The translations under genes were made by a program, and so were the position numbers. The notes below the pieces were generated by a model. That model saw only the letters and a program-made list of their open reading frames with translations, ran no database searches and was not told the DNA's origin. Source: CAINVV01 sp037137375 (GTDB lineage Bacteria > Bacteroidota > Bacteroidia > Bacteroidales > Prolixibacteraceae). Taken from it: a stretch of 64,000 nucleotides of DNA. Position 1 is the first letter of the stretch. Each line of letters begins with the position of its first letter. Positions 45,822-54,524 of this stretch are shown here, piece after piece. Where the stretch lies: assembly GCA_037137375.1 (NCBI GenBank), contig JBAXKJ010000007.1, positions 1 to 64,000 of the forward strand. Direction: 5' to 3'.

Positions 45822-48719
45822 CTACAATTTTTCCGGGATAGTTAGTTCCTGCTTGATCAGCTGGAGTAAGTCAACTGCATTTCCATCTGCAATATAGACC
45901 TTTCCCTCGAAAACTTTTCTTCTGCCCATCGGACATTTCTGCTGTTTCATCCTGATTCCAACAGTATTCTTATCCTTCAAATAAATCTCCGAAGCCTTGT
46001 TGAACGCCAGGGCGATGGTCCGGTTCATTTTTGCGGAATAAAGAAAGACTATACCAGGCGAATTTTCTTCTGTCGCAAGTTTTACGATTTGCGGTTTCCC
46101 GGACTTGTACTCCCCGAGTTTACCATTGTCATAAATCATGAGAATATAGGCCTCCTTAAGATTTTTCCCGCCAATCTTCAACTCAAATTCTGGCGTGAAC
46201 AGCGAATCAGCTCTGGATTCTGGTTGCCACCAATATTGAAGGGTTGCGCTTTTCTCAAATCCTGTCAGGCGGATTCCGGATCTGAGTTGATCCGAACGAT
46301 GGGTACACCAGATTGAATTACCCTCACTAACAAGCCATTTTATTGGAATTTTATTGGAGTGAAGGGGATTTATTTTCAGGATTACTGAGGTATTTTCCTT
46401 TTCATCAGCAATTTTTACTTCTGTTTGGGGACCGGTAACCGGTTCGATTTTTAACTTCCTGGTAAGGCCGGATGGGCCGGAGCTGATCTTCATTTCCTGT
46501 TCTGCCCCATTGGTCTTAAACAGGAAGATAGCCCCAAATTTACCATCGGTATCACAAAACACCTGATTACCATCCGATTCTGTGTTCTGATTGAGGAAAA
46601 CAGGATCCCAGGTTCCATTGATTTTACGATAAAGCATCAGGTTGCGATAATCCGTAAATCCTTTCGCAATGACCGGAATAATATTTAATCCGCCTTTCAT
46701 GGTAAATTCAGCCTGGTTATTTTCCACCTGAATCGTCGTTGGAAAGTTATTGAGACACAGCCCTTTCTTGATCTTAGTGACCCTTGGCTGATTGCTTCCA
46801 AAAGTGACAGCTTCGCGCGCCGGGGTCTTGTAACCATTGTATTCACCATAAGGAAGCCAAAATCCGTTAAGCTCAATCTCGTCGCCTGGTTTAAGGATTA
46901 GCCGGTCGGCGGAAGGCACCAGACTGAAACGGACATCCTCGTTCTTCATAGGCGGGGTATAGACTTTGTGCTCATTTACGGTGGTATCCTTAGGTTCCGG
47001 AATGACCACTTTATGCTGAATCAAAAAAGCTGGTTTCAGGTTGATATTGGTTTTGAAATTCCTGATCATGATCCCGTTCGATCCTTTGGGTTCTCCGTAA
47101 ATCGCCGTAAAAGAATTTTCTGCTGGAAGTTCGATCCCTTTTGCGCAAAAGGCCTCCTCGCCAAGTACAATCGGTTTACTGATAATTTTCCCGGACGGAT
47201 CAGTGAATGCAAAATGATTGTACCGCAAACGCTGTTGTGTAGTACTGATATCCAGGAACCTGAAATTGGCTTTGGCATCCTCAATGGTTAATGGCCGGAG
47301 GACCTTGTAACGGGCAGTAAAAAAGCTGCGTAATTCATCGTCCTGAGGGAGTTCCCAAATATCCAGCAAAAGCCTGATGCTGCTGTCTGATGAAAGATAT
47401 TCCATCTCTACATTGCACCAGTTGGCCCCGGTACTTTTATAAGTAGTTCCCTTGTATTCAGAATAATTCCATTTCTTGCCGTCGTAATAGGTAAGAAAAT
47501 TATGTCCTGCCACATTATCATGCTGCGGCTGACCTTCCCAAAATGTTTCCTGGCTCATGGCCCGGAAATCGCCGATAGAGATCCCCGTCTTGTGGCCAAA
47601 TTTGAAAGGAATGTAGCAGGTGGTCTCGGTGACGCCTGTGGAGGAATGAAAATAGTCCATGAAAAATCCGAGTGAAGACCAGTGCTTGGTCATGTGCCTT
47701 CCCCAGTTCTGGTAGACGTGAAGGGAACTTATATCCAGTTCTTCGTTTGGCTCGAGGTACAATGGAAAGTAGGTTTCGCTGAAAGCCGTATCGCGAGGAT
47801 TGTAAAATTTCTCCTCCTTTTCACCAGCGAAATTTTTACACACCTGGACCAGAATTGGCAGAGGATTTCCTTTTTCATCCAACACGACACCCCCTTCCAC
47901 GATGCCCTCCCCCTTGAGAGTCTTATGACAGATATAAATCTTGCGGGCGATGCCGTCATTCTTTACTTTGAACGCAACCTCTTCATAGCCGTTTGGCTGT
48001 TCAAAATACTGCTTCTGAAAACCTTCAGTCGTCTCACTTCCAATGGTGTAAACACCTTTCCTCTGGTCATACTTTACCGGCGTCACACCCTTCTTTAAGG
48101 TAAAAGCGGCATCCTGAAGGGGTTTAACTTCCTGAAATAAATCGAAGTTAAAATATTGCGGCTGTCCCTTTTCGAGGGCTTTTATTGCCAGTGATTTTTC
48201 GACTTTCCCTTTTGCAGTCAAGGTCTTCATGTTAAGTTGGGCCGATGGAAATAATTTCACAGAGCTCTTCATCTTATCAGGAAAGCAGTACAGGACGACT
48301 TCCGCCCTGATGGGCAGCGTGTCTCCCTTTTGATTGGCAAATCTCATATCAACCCAATGAATTTCGCAATAATAGGGCCCCCTCCGGTAGAGGTTGATTC
48401 GCGATTTGGTTTTAGTATCCCTTGTAGAGTAAAGCTGTCCCTGCTGATCGGTCATCTCGAACCACAACCAGGGGACAGAAGTATTTGTGTCGTAAAGCAG
48501 ATTTGGAGGCACCAAATCACCGGTCAGGTGATAATCCGCGGCGACAATTTCGAAGGCATCGCGGTCGCCATTCTGGTACCTCACTTCCAGATTGGGACGT
48601 TTATTCAGCTCCTGAAATTTGAAATCATTCTTCCAGTCGGATTGGGATTTTAAAAGGAAGGGAGCGGTTGTCATGAACATGATCATGATTGTCCAAAAAA
48701 GATAAACTTTCCGTTTCAT
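45822..48719 (-). CDS. Large secreted protein of unknown function
   Basis: I do not recognise this 965-residue protein. It has a signal peptide (about 1-26) and appears to be beta-rich over most of its length with few long helices, as expected of a multi-sandwich secreted protein. A central region (about 335-440) is the most aromatic: PLYLEPNEELDISSLHVY, HWSSLGFFMDYFHSSTGVTETTCYIPF and a WEGQPQHDNVAGHNFLTYYDG block. The histidines, tyrosines and acids there could line an active site. Residues about 600-700 look like an immunoglobulin-like domain. It lies 29 bases after the GH43/32-like gene and four bases before the GH99-like gene, so it is a member of the rhamnosidase gene set. A lyase, hydrolase or binding scaffold are all possible. 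Confidence 0.5.
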   Translation of the reverse strand: MKRKVYLFWTIMIMFMTTAPFLLKSQSDWKNDFKFQELNKRPNLEVRYQNGDRDAFEIVAADYHLTGDLVPPNLLYDTNTSVPWLWFEMTDQQGQLYSTRDTKTKSRINLYRRGPYYCEIHWVDMRFANQKGDTLPIRAEVVLYCFPDKMKSSVKLFPSAQLNMKTLTAKGKVEKSLAIKALEKGQPQYFNFDLFQEVKPLQDAAFTLKKGVTPVKYDQRKGVYTIGSETTEGFQKQYFEQPNGYEEVAFKVKNDGIARKIYICHKTLKGEGIVEGGVVLDEKGNPLPILVQVCKNFAGEKEEKFYNPRDTAFSETYFPLYLEPNEELDISSLHVYQNWGRHMTKHWSSLGFFMDYFHSSTGVTETTCYIPFKFGHKTGISIGDFRAMSQETFWEGQPQHDNVAGHNFLTYYDGKKWNYSEYKGTTYKSTGANWCNVEMEYLSSDSSIRLLLDIWELPQDDELRSFFTARYKVLRPLTIEDAKANFRFLDISTTQQRLRYNHFAFTDPSGKIISKPIVLGEEAFCAKGIELPAENSFTAIYGEPKGSNGIMIRNFKTNINLKPAFLIQHKVVIPEPKDTTVNEHKVYTPPMKNEDVRFSLVPSADRLILKPGDEIELNGFWLPYGEYNGYKTPAREAVTFGSNQPRVTKIKKGLCLNNFPTTIQVENNQAEFTMKGGLNIIPVIAKGFTDYRNLMLYRKINGTWDPVFLNQNTESDGNQVFCDTDGKFGAIFLFKTNGAEQEMKISSGPSGLTRKLKIEPVTGPQTEVKIADEKENTSVILKINPLHSNKIPIKWLVSEGNSIWCTHRSDQLRSGIRLTGFEKSATLQYWWQPESRADSLFTPEFELKIGGKNLKEAYILMIYDNGKLGEYKSGKPQIVKLATEENSPGIVFLYSAKMNRTIALAFNKASEIYLKDKNTVGIRMKQQKCPMGRRKVFEGKVYIADGNAVDLLQLIKQELTIPEKL

Positions 48720-48748
48720 GAATTCTGATTGAAGTTATTGTTTGCAGA

Positions 48749-49789
48749 TTACTTTTTTGGCGGTGTAAGTGGCAGTCCTAGCCAGGCGAGCCCGATACTC
48801 CGGCGCATGTGGCTGACGCTGTTACCCTGCGGCGCATCGTAAAAAATTGCCAGCCGGTTCTTGTATCTGACAACAGAAGGTAATCCGATACAACGCGTAG
48901 AACATTTGCAGTTTTTTCTGTCGATCACGATGGCTTTGTCCTCCGGATTCCATTTATTCAGGTCTTTCGACCAGTAGACCCAAACGGCATCGGTATATTC
49001 ACCATCCTTGTCTATCCCGATATGATTCGTGAATAAAAACCAGGTCTGGTTCGACGATTCGTAATAGATGGAGGTGTTCTCGATTTGTTCTTCGGGAGGA
49101 ACGATCGGGGCCGGATCGATTTTCCAGGGAGCATCAAGGTCTTTTGTCCGCGCAATGCAAATGGTCCTTTTGATGGTATAATCGGCGGCTGAGAAGAACA
49201 TCAGGTATTCGTCCTTTTGTTTCACGATAAACCCGGGAGACGAAGTAGAACTATAAAATGTTTTCTCCTTAGGTTTAAAAGGAACAATGTCGCTTCGTTT
49301 CTTCCAGGGACCAGAAGGCGAATCAGACTCTGCCTTCATATTCAGGTAAGGGAACGAAGGAATCAGATCAGGGGCCTTTGTAACATTCGGGGTACCCAAA
49401 TAAAACATATGCCATTTCTTTCCGTCAAAATAGGTGGTGCCATAGCTGGCGCTCTTCGAATCCGGTTCATTTGGTTTCCCCAACTGCAGCACGGCACCTT
49501 TTTTTGTCCAGTTGACAAGATCCTTGCTGGTTGCCAGGCAACAAAGCCAGCCTTTAATGCCAGCGCCATCATAGTGCATGTAATAAGTACCTCCGGATTC
49601 GAATACCCAAACATCTCTGGCGCCCAAATAATCGCATGTTTCAGGCCCATCACCGTATTTCAAAACGATACCATCGTCTTTCGCGTCCATCCTCAATTTT
49701 GCCATAGGCCGCCCATCGTTGTAGCTTTGAGCGAAAATTGAACCTGTAGCCAGGAAGGTCGTCAGGATAAGTAAAGAAATTCGCTTCAT
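48749..49789 (-). CDS. Five-bladed propeller glycosidase (GH43/GH32/GH130-like)
   Basis: Secreted 346-residue protein with a signal peptide (about 1-20). The single five-bladed beta-propeller fold is suggested by regular repeats: GARDVWVFESGGTYYMHYDG (D59 a candidate catalytic acid), ATSKDLVNWTKKG, YFDGKKWHMFYLG, FIVKQKDEYLMFFSA, ARTKDLDAPWKI, YESSNQTWFLFTNH and VRYKNRLAIFYDAP. Such blades occur in GH43, GH32, GH62, GH68, GH117 and GH130, and I cannot separate these by eye. No extra binding domain is attached. It lies between GH127 and the 965-residue protein. In a rhamnose/arabinose context an arabinan- or galactan-active exo-enzyme is a reasonable but unproven guess. Confidence 0.7.
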   Translation of the reverse strand: MKRISLLILTTFLATGSIFAQSYNDGRPMAKLRMDAKDDGIVLKYGDGPETCDYLGARDVWVFESGGTYYMHYDGAGIKGWLCCLATSKDLVNWTKKGAVLQLGKPNEPDSKSASYGTTYFDGKKWHMFYLGTPNVTKAPDLIPSFPYLNMKAESDSPSGPWKKRSDIVPFKPKEKTFYSSTSSPGFIVKQKDEYLMFFSAADYTIKRTICIARTKDLDAPWKIDPAPIVPPEEQIENTSIYYESSNQTWFLFTNHIGIDKDGEYTDAVWVYWSKDLNKWNPEDKAIVIDRKNCKCSTRCIGLPSVVRYKNRLAIFYDAPQGNSVSHMRRSIGLAWLGLPLTPPKK

Positions 49790-49899
49790 TTGTAAAATTT
49801 TTCGTTTGTTACACCTTCAAGTGAGATATTCTAGTCATCATCGGGATTGCAGATAATAAAACGTGCAATCATCTTCACAACGTCTTTTCCATATTGTCA

Positions 49900-52236
49900 C
49901 TACTTTGCAAAAGCTTGTATTTCGGCACATGATGAAAATGACTGCTCAGGTTTGTCCCCTCCAGCCGGTTTCCCCACTACCCTGATACCAAAAAGCTTCA
50001 TCGGAGCCGAAAACTGGCAGTTGAAGGTTTCTCCTCCCCTCAGTTTGCCTGCATTGGTGGAGGTAGTAGCCGGATAATCCTTCAATTCGCCAGCATCTTT
50101 CCACGCCCCACCCTTGCTGATCTGGATCTGAATACGAGGCTTGCCGGTACTGGCATCGAACCAGCCGCCGTTGGGGAAGGTCTTACCATGGACATAAACC
50201 ACCCGCGAAACGGTAACCGGTTCATCCAGACTAACTGCAAACCAATCCTCTGCAGCTGGTTTGCCGTCAAAGGTGACCACAAAAGAGTAGTTGTTTTCGT
50301 CATTGACCGAACCATCTACGTTGCCTTGACGCGACCTGCTTTCGATGCCATCGATCAGCAAATTGTCGGTGCCGGAGAGTAGTGGCAGCCAGACCTTGTA
50401 ATTCTTGCCTGTGCTGCTGGCATCAGCAAAAGTGGTTAGCTGGATCTTGATTGGTGCACCAGTCCTGGCAGTGGAAGTATGGCGGCGTAGGACGGCATTG
50501 AGAAGATAAACCTGATCATTTGGCCAGCTCCTGATACGCTCCGGAGCCGGTTCTGGCTTAATCGCCAGTGAGGTCAGCTCCGGACTGCCAATAGCGACCG
50601 AACTGATAGTCAAACCATCTGTTCCGAGTAAGGCTTCATCTGCCGCCAGCACCAATGGGCCATACATGATGGCGATCTTCCCCTCGTTCAGGTGGTCACC
50701 CATAATCACCCTCGGTTCCATTTTGAAGTTCAGCTCCACCTTGTCGCCAATGGCCCAGGTGCGTTTGATGACAGCATAACCATCAGCACCAATCTTCGCC
50801 TCCACTTTTTTACCGTTGAGTTTTGCGGAAGATTCACGACACCAGTCCGGTATCCTCACCTTCAAGGCAAACGGAACCTTCGCCCCGGCATCCACCGTGA
50901 TCTTGATTCTGCCATCGCTGGGATAAATGGTCTCTGTGGTCAAAACAACCTCTTTCCCATTTCGCAGTTTCAGCTTTGCGGTACCGGCATCATATAGATT
51001 GACCACCACACCGTCGGCATCGACGCTGGTGGCAAAGGTCGGAATCAGGGCAACGCCGCGCGGGCCACTGGAGAGGCAGCAATGACCGTCTAATGTGCTG
51101 CTGTAAGGTTTCTTACCTTCCATCTGCACGTAATAGCCCCAACCGCTGCCATCCGGTTTCTGCGCACCAAACAACTGGTTGAGTACTACCCTTTCGAGCT
51201 GTTCTGCAAAGCGAGCTTCGCCGGTGACACGAAGCAATTGCGCGTTGAACTGGAGCCAGGTGACCGTCACGCAGGTTTCGCCTACATTACCGACATTCGG
51301 AAAATCATAGTCATCGTGAAAATGTTCACCGTAGCTTGCGGCACCGGTAAGATATAGCCGATGATCAACTATATCTTGCCAGGCATTGCGACAGGCCTCC
51401 AGCAACTTTGGATCACCCGTTGTCCGATACAGTTCCAAGATGCCGTTAAGACAGGATAGCATTTCATAAGCCTTGCCGTTACCCACCTTGTCAACCCGCT
51501 TAGCAGTAAGCAGCGTGGAAACAATGTGTGCCCCTGTAGGAAATTCCTGGGCACGTAGCAGGTATTTGGCAAATTCCAGATACCGCTGCTCGCCAGTCAG
51601 GCGGTACAACAATACCATTGGCTCTAACACGCTGCCCGAGGCCATCCCCGTATGTTGTCCAGTTGGATTAATATCCCGCTTACCCGGTTGGTCACCAAAG
51701 GTATTACAGAGCAAGTCCGCCATCTTCCGGCAAGCCGGCAACGGCTCTTGATTACCGGTATAGCGCATGTAGGTGATCAGTCCGATAAGGTTATATTTGT
51801 GTGCCCAGACATCCCATTCGGTCCAGCGTTTGTCTTTGGTGTAGGTTCCCAGGTAGCCATCCCCGAGCTGGCATTTGACCAGTTCGGTGACGGTGTAATC
51901 GAGTTTTTTGCGCAGTTCCGGGTCGCCGGTGTTGACCCAGGCTAGTGTGGCGGCATGAAGCCATTTGCCAACATGCTCCCCATCCCATGTTTGCCGGCCC
52001 GGGCGTTTACGATACCCCTCAAGCAGGCGTTCCGTATCAATTTTTGCCAACCGGTTCTTCTCGTTGGCATCAATGCGTGAGCCGAGCCATCCGGTCAGCT
52101 GCAGGCAATCAGGTATCTGAAATTCCTGCTTGTCTGCAATGGCACAGGAAACCTTTTCAGGTAAAGTTTTTAAGGAACCCGCAAAGGAAATGATCGCTAT
52201 TGCAGTGCAAATTAGGGTCAGGATAAACTTGTTCAT
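49900..52236 (-). CDS. GH127 beta-L-arabinofuranosidase-like enzyme with F5/8-type C domain
   Basis: Retaining cysteine glycosidase of the GH127/GH146 type (DUF1680). The frame runs nine codons further to 52263, but that start overlaps the upstream gene; the ATG at 52236 begins a clean signal peptide (MNKFILTLICTAIAIISFAG). The (alpha/alpha)6 barrel carries WDGEHVGKWLHAA and WTEWDVWAHKYNLIGL. Numbering from that ATG, E320 and C322 (GETC) with C386-C387 (HCC) match the zinc-binding set of Bifidobacterium HypBA1, in which the first Cys of the CC pair is nucleophile. E304 (YGEHF) matches its acid/base. A beta-sandwich follows, and the last ~140 residues are an F5/8-type C (CBM32-like) domain. 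It lies 16 bases after the T9SS-exported protein. Confidence 0.9.
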   Translation of the reverse strand: MNKFILTLICTAIAIISFAGSLKTLPEKVSCAIADKQEFQIPDCLQLTGWLGSRIDANEKNRLAKIDTERLLEGYRKRPGRQTWDGEHVGKWLHAATLAWVNTGDPELRKKLDYTVTELVKCQLGDGYLGTYTKDKRWTEWDVWAHKYNLIGLITYMRYTGNQEPLPACRKMADLLCNTFGDQPGKRDINPTGQHTGMASGSVLEPMVLLYRLTGEQRYLEFAKYLLRAQEFPTGAHIVSTLLTAKRVDKVGNGKAYEMLSCLNGILELYRTTGDPKLLEACRNAWQDIVDHRLYLTGAASYGEHFHDDYDFPNVGNVGETCVTVTWLQFNAQLLRVTGEARFAEQLERVVLNQLFGAQKPDGSGWGYYVQMEGKKPYSSTLDGHCCLSSGPRGVALIPTFATSVDADGVVVNLYDAGTAKLKLRNGKEVVLTTETIYPSDGRIKITVDAGAKVPFALKVRIPDWCRESSAKLNGKKVEAKIGADGYAVIKRTWAIGDKVELNFKMEPRVIMGDHLNEGKIAIMYGPLVLAADEALLGTDGLTISSVAIGSPELTSLAIKPEPAPERIRSWPNDQVYLLNAVLRRHTSTARTGAPIKIQLTTFADASSTGKNYKVWLPLLSGTDNLLIDGIESRSRQGNVDGSVNDENNYSFVVTFDGKPAAEDWFAVSLDEPVTVSRVVYVHGKTFPNGGWFDASTGKPRIQIQISKGGAWKDAGELKDYPATTSTNAGKLRGGETFNCQFSAPMKLFGIRVVGKPAGGDKPEQSFSSCAEIQAFAK

Positions 52237-52252
52237 CAGTATATAGATTTGC

Positions 52253-54436
52253 TTAATTAACAATTAGTTTGCGAGTAAGGGCAATCCCAGGTATTCGAAC
52301 CAGGTAAGTTCCTTTTTCAAGAGCCAAATCAATCGTCTTTGTTCCGATAAAGGGTTCATTGTTCATCAAAACCGTTCTTCCCAATAAATCGCAAATGACG
52401 ATACCATTCACAAAATACGGTCCGCTTTGGATGGTTAGCCGGTTGGTAGCCGGATTCGGAAAAATTTTCAGGGGCGACCACTCCAGATTACCAACTGAAG
52501 TAACCAGGGAAACTGTTATGTCCTTGGTTCCAAATATACCCGATCCATCCCTTGCTGTTGCCTTAACCGTGACAATCCCGTTGGAAACCGCAGTGAGTAA
52601 GCCTTTTGCATCAATGTTCGCAATTAAAGGATTGTTTACGCTCCACTTAACCGTACTATCTGCCAGGGAAGGAGTCACACTTGCCAAAAACTGCAAGTTA
52701 TTGCCTGTCCCTTTTATTTCATTTGCATCGCCGGCACTCTTGACTGTCAGCGAGGTGACCAGGGGCGGTTTGCTCGCGATAAGCCTCATAAAATCCACAT
52801 AAACCTTCCCGGTAGTGGCACTATTTACAGGATCCAGCCTGAAATAGGATATTTTAGCACCCGGGAGCCATTTGGGATTGACTGACAAGTCCAAAAAAAA
52901 ATCCCTAAAATCTGTGTCATTAGGTGTGAGCGGAAAATTGACTGAAGTGAAACTACCTCCGGAAGCTGCATCAAAGAAGATGTAAAGGGCTCCTGAATTG
53001 TCCGTCGTCTCATTTTTTATTCTCACCCAAAGATATTTAAGGTTACCTACGATCCAGCCGTTGGTAAATACCGATCCGCTTACATAAGGATCTGATCCGG
53101 TAATATTGAATACCATATTGCCATCTGCAAAAGATACATTCCCGGAGTGGGCACTGGTCCACCCTTCCAGTGACGTGTTAAATTCCCAGGCATTTTTTTG
53201 AGGGATATTTGTAATAGTGATTGTTTTCGATCCGGTAATTCCTGTCCCGTCTTTCGCGGTTGCCAAGATAGTTACAGTACCAGTTTTAAGCGCTGTCACG
53301 ATGCCGTTGCCATCAATGGTTGCCACATCGGAATTGTCAACAGACCAGGACACCAGGTTTTTCGCTACAGAAGGAAATACATTCGTAATCATCTGCAAGG
53401 TGTTACCAATTCCATTCAGTGTTAAGACTTCACCGGTACTTCTTACCAGGATAGAGGTAATCGGAGGATTTGAGGAATGGAGCTGATAAATTTTTGTACG
53501 TATCTCATCGACCGTTCCGACAATCAGGTAATATTCATACTCGTAGACAGAATTTTTATTCAATATTTCCTTTCTCACCGGGGCAATATAGGAGGTCGCG
53601 CCACTGGTTGCTTCACCGCCCGGCTGACCCGACATTCCGGCAATGAAATTGGTGCAAATTGGATTGTAAACACCTATCCCCCACTTATTATCATCAACAT
53701 AAGCCATCCAGTTTTCTGTGACGGTATCATTGATGTACCTGCCCCAGAATCCGCTAGAGAGAAATACCGTGACAGGATTGCTTAAAGAAGCATTGGTAAA
53801 AGGGGCATTGCCAAAGTAGGTATATAAGTTTTTTAAGGCAGAAATGGGATATACCGCCGGGAGTTCCTGGTCATCCAGAATTCCTTCTTCATAGATGTTA
53901 TCGGTACGGTGGCAGGTCAGCCTGTTCCTGACGGTGAGGACATTCCCCGAAAGGGTCGTCCACTGCTCCATTTCAGCTTCTGCAGGCATATTGTTCATAT
54001 CCCAGAGCATAGGTATACACTTAACATATAATGAGTTACCACTTTTTTGAAAATCAAGAATTTTAGCCCTATTACGATAGGCATCTCCCACCTGGATGGG
54101 ATTCCAGGCCCAGGGCGACCAACTCGGTGACTGCCCCTCAGATTTTCGGTCGATGCTCTTGCCTGCATAATACGATTGCTGAATATATCTCCCTTCATCG
54201 GCAATATTGACCACACTCCTGTTGGAGCCCGACAACGACAGGTAAGAGATCGCCCCTCCCCTGGTCAGATCGAGTTTGAGCAACAGCGTACCATTGTCAA
54301 TGATCGGATCCACCGGATCTGTCGACCCCCTAAGAACCTGACTCTTTGAAACTTGAGTAAACAAGACCAAAAAAATCAAACAACTGAAGCAGGTCCGGAT
54401 CCTGGATATGTCAGCAATCTTTTGAGTAATTCTCAA
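52253..54436 (-). CDS. T9SS-exported multidomain protein with two Big2 domains
   Basis: Protein of 727 residues exported by the general pathway and then probably by type IX secretion. After the signal peptide (about 1-33) a ~270-residue beta-rich domain (RGGAISYLSLSG, ESILDDQE-type acids, ENWMAYVDDNKWGIGVYNP) is of a kind I cannot name. A Big2 immunoglobulin-like domain (about 330-415; VSWSVDNSDVATIDGNGIVTALKTG) and a CBM-like jelly roll (about 418-565) follow. A second, clearly duplicated Big2 domain (about 570-650; VKWSVNNPLIANIDAKGLLTAVSNG) precedes a C-terminal type A sorting domain (about 660-727; FPNPATNRLTIQSG, then GTYLVRI...RKLIVN). It sits between GH106 and GH127 and may be an extracellular glycan-binding or -cleaving protein. 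Confidence 0.75.
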   Translation of the reverse strand: MRITQKIADISRIRTCFSCLIFLVLFTQVSKSQVLRGSTDPVDPIIDNGTLLLKLDLTRGGAISYLSLSGSNRSVVNIADEGRYIQQSYYAGKSIDRKSEGQSPSWSPWAWNPIQVGDAYRNRAKILDFQKSGNSLYVKCIPMLWDMNNMPAEAEMEQWTTLSGNVLTVRNRLTCHRTDNIYEEGILDDQELPAVYPISALKNLYTYFGNAPFTNASLSNPVTVFLSSGFWGRYINDTVTENWMAYVDDNKWGIGVYNPICTNFIAGMSGQPGGEATSGATSYIAPVRKEILNKNSVYEYEYYLIVGTVDEIRTKIYQLHSSNPPITSILVRSTGEVLTLNGIGNTLQMITNVFPSVAKNLVSWSVDNSDVATIDGNGIVTALKTGTVTILATAKDGTGITGSKTITITNIPQKNAWEFNTSLEGWTSAHSGNVSFADGNMVFNITGSDPYVSGSVFTNGWIVGNLKYLWVRIKNETTDNSGALYIFFDAASGGSFTSVNFPLTPNDTDFRDFFLDLSVNPKWLPGAKISYFRLDPVNSATTGKVYVDFMRLIASKPPLVTSLTVKSAGDANEIKGTGNNLQFLASVTPSLADSTVKWSVNNPLIANIDAKGLLTAVSNGIVTVKATARDGSGIFGTKDITVSLVTSVGNLEWSPLKIFPNPATNRLTIQSGPYFVNGIVICDLLGRTVLMNNEPFIGTKTIDLALEKGTYLVRIPGIALTRKLIVN

Positions 54437-54524
54437 TTTAATTCGTTTTACAGTTTATTTGATCTACCTAGAGCCCAATTTCACACCTACCTGGAAACCG
54501 GTTTTCTGCATCCGGTGGGCTCCA

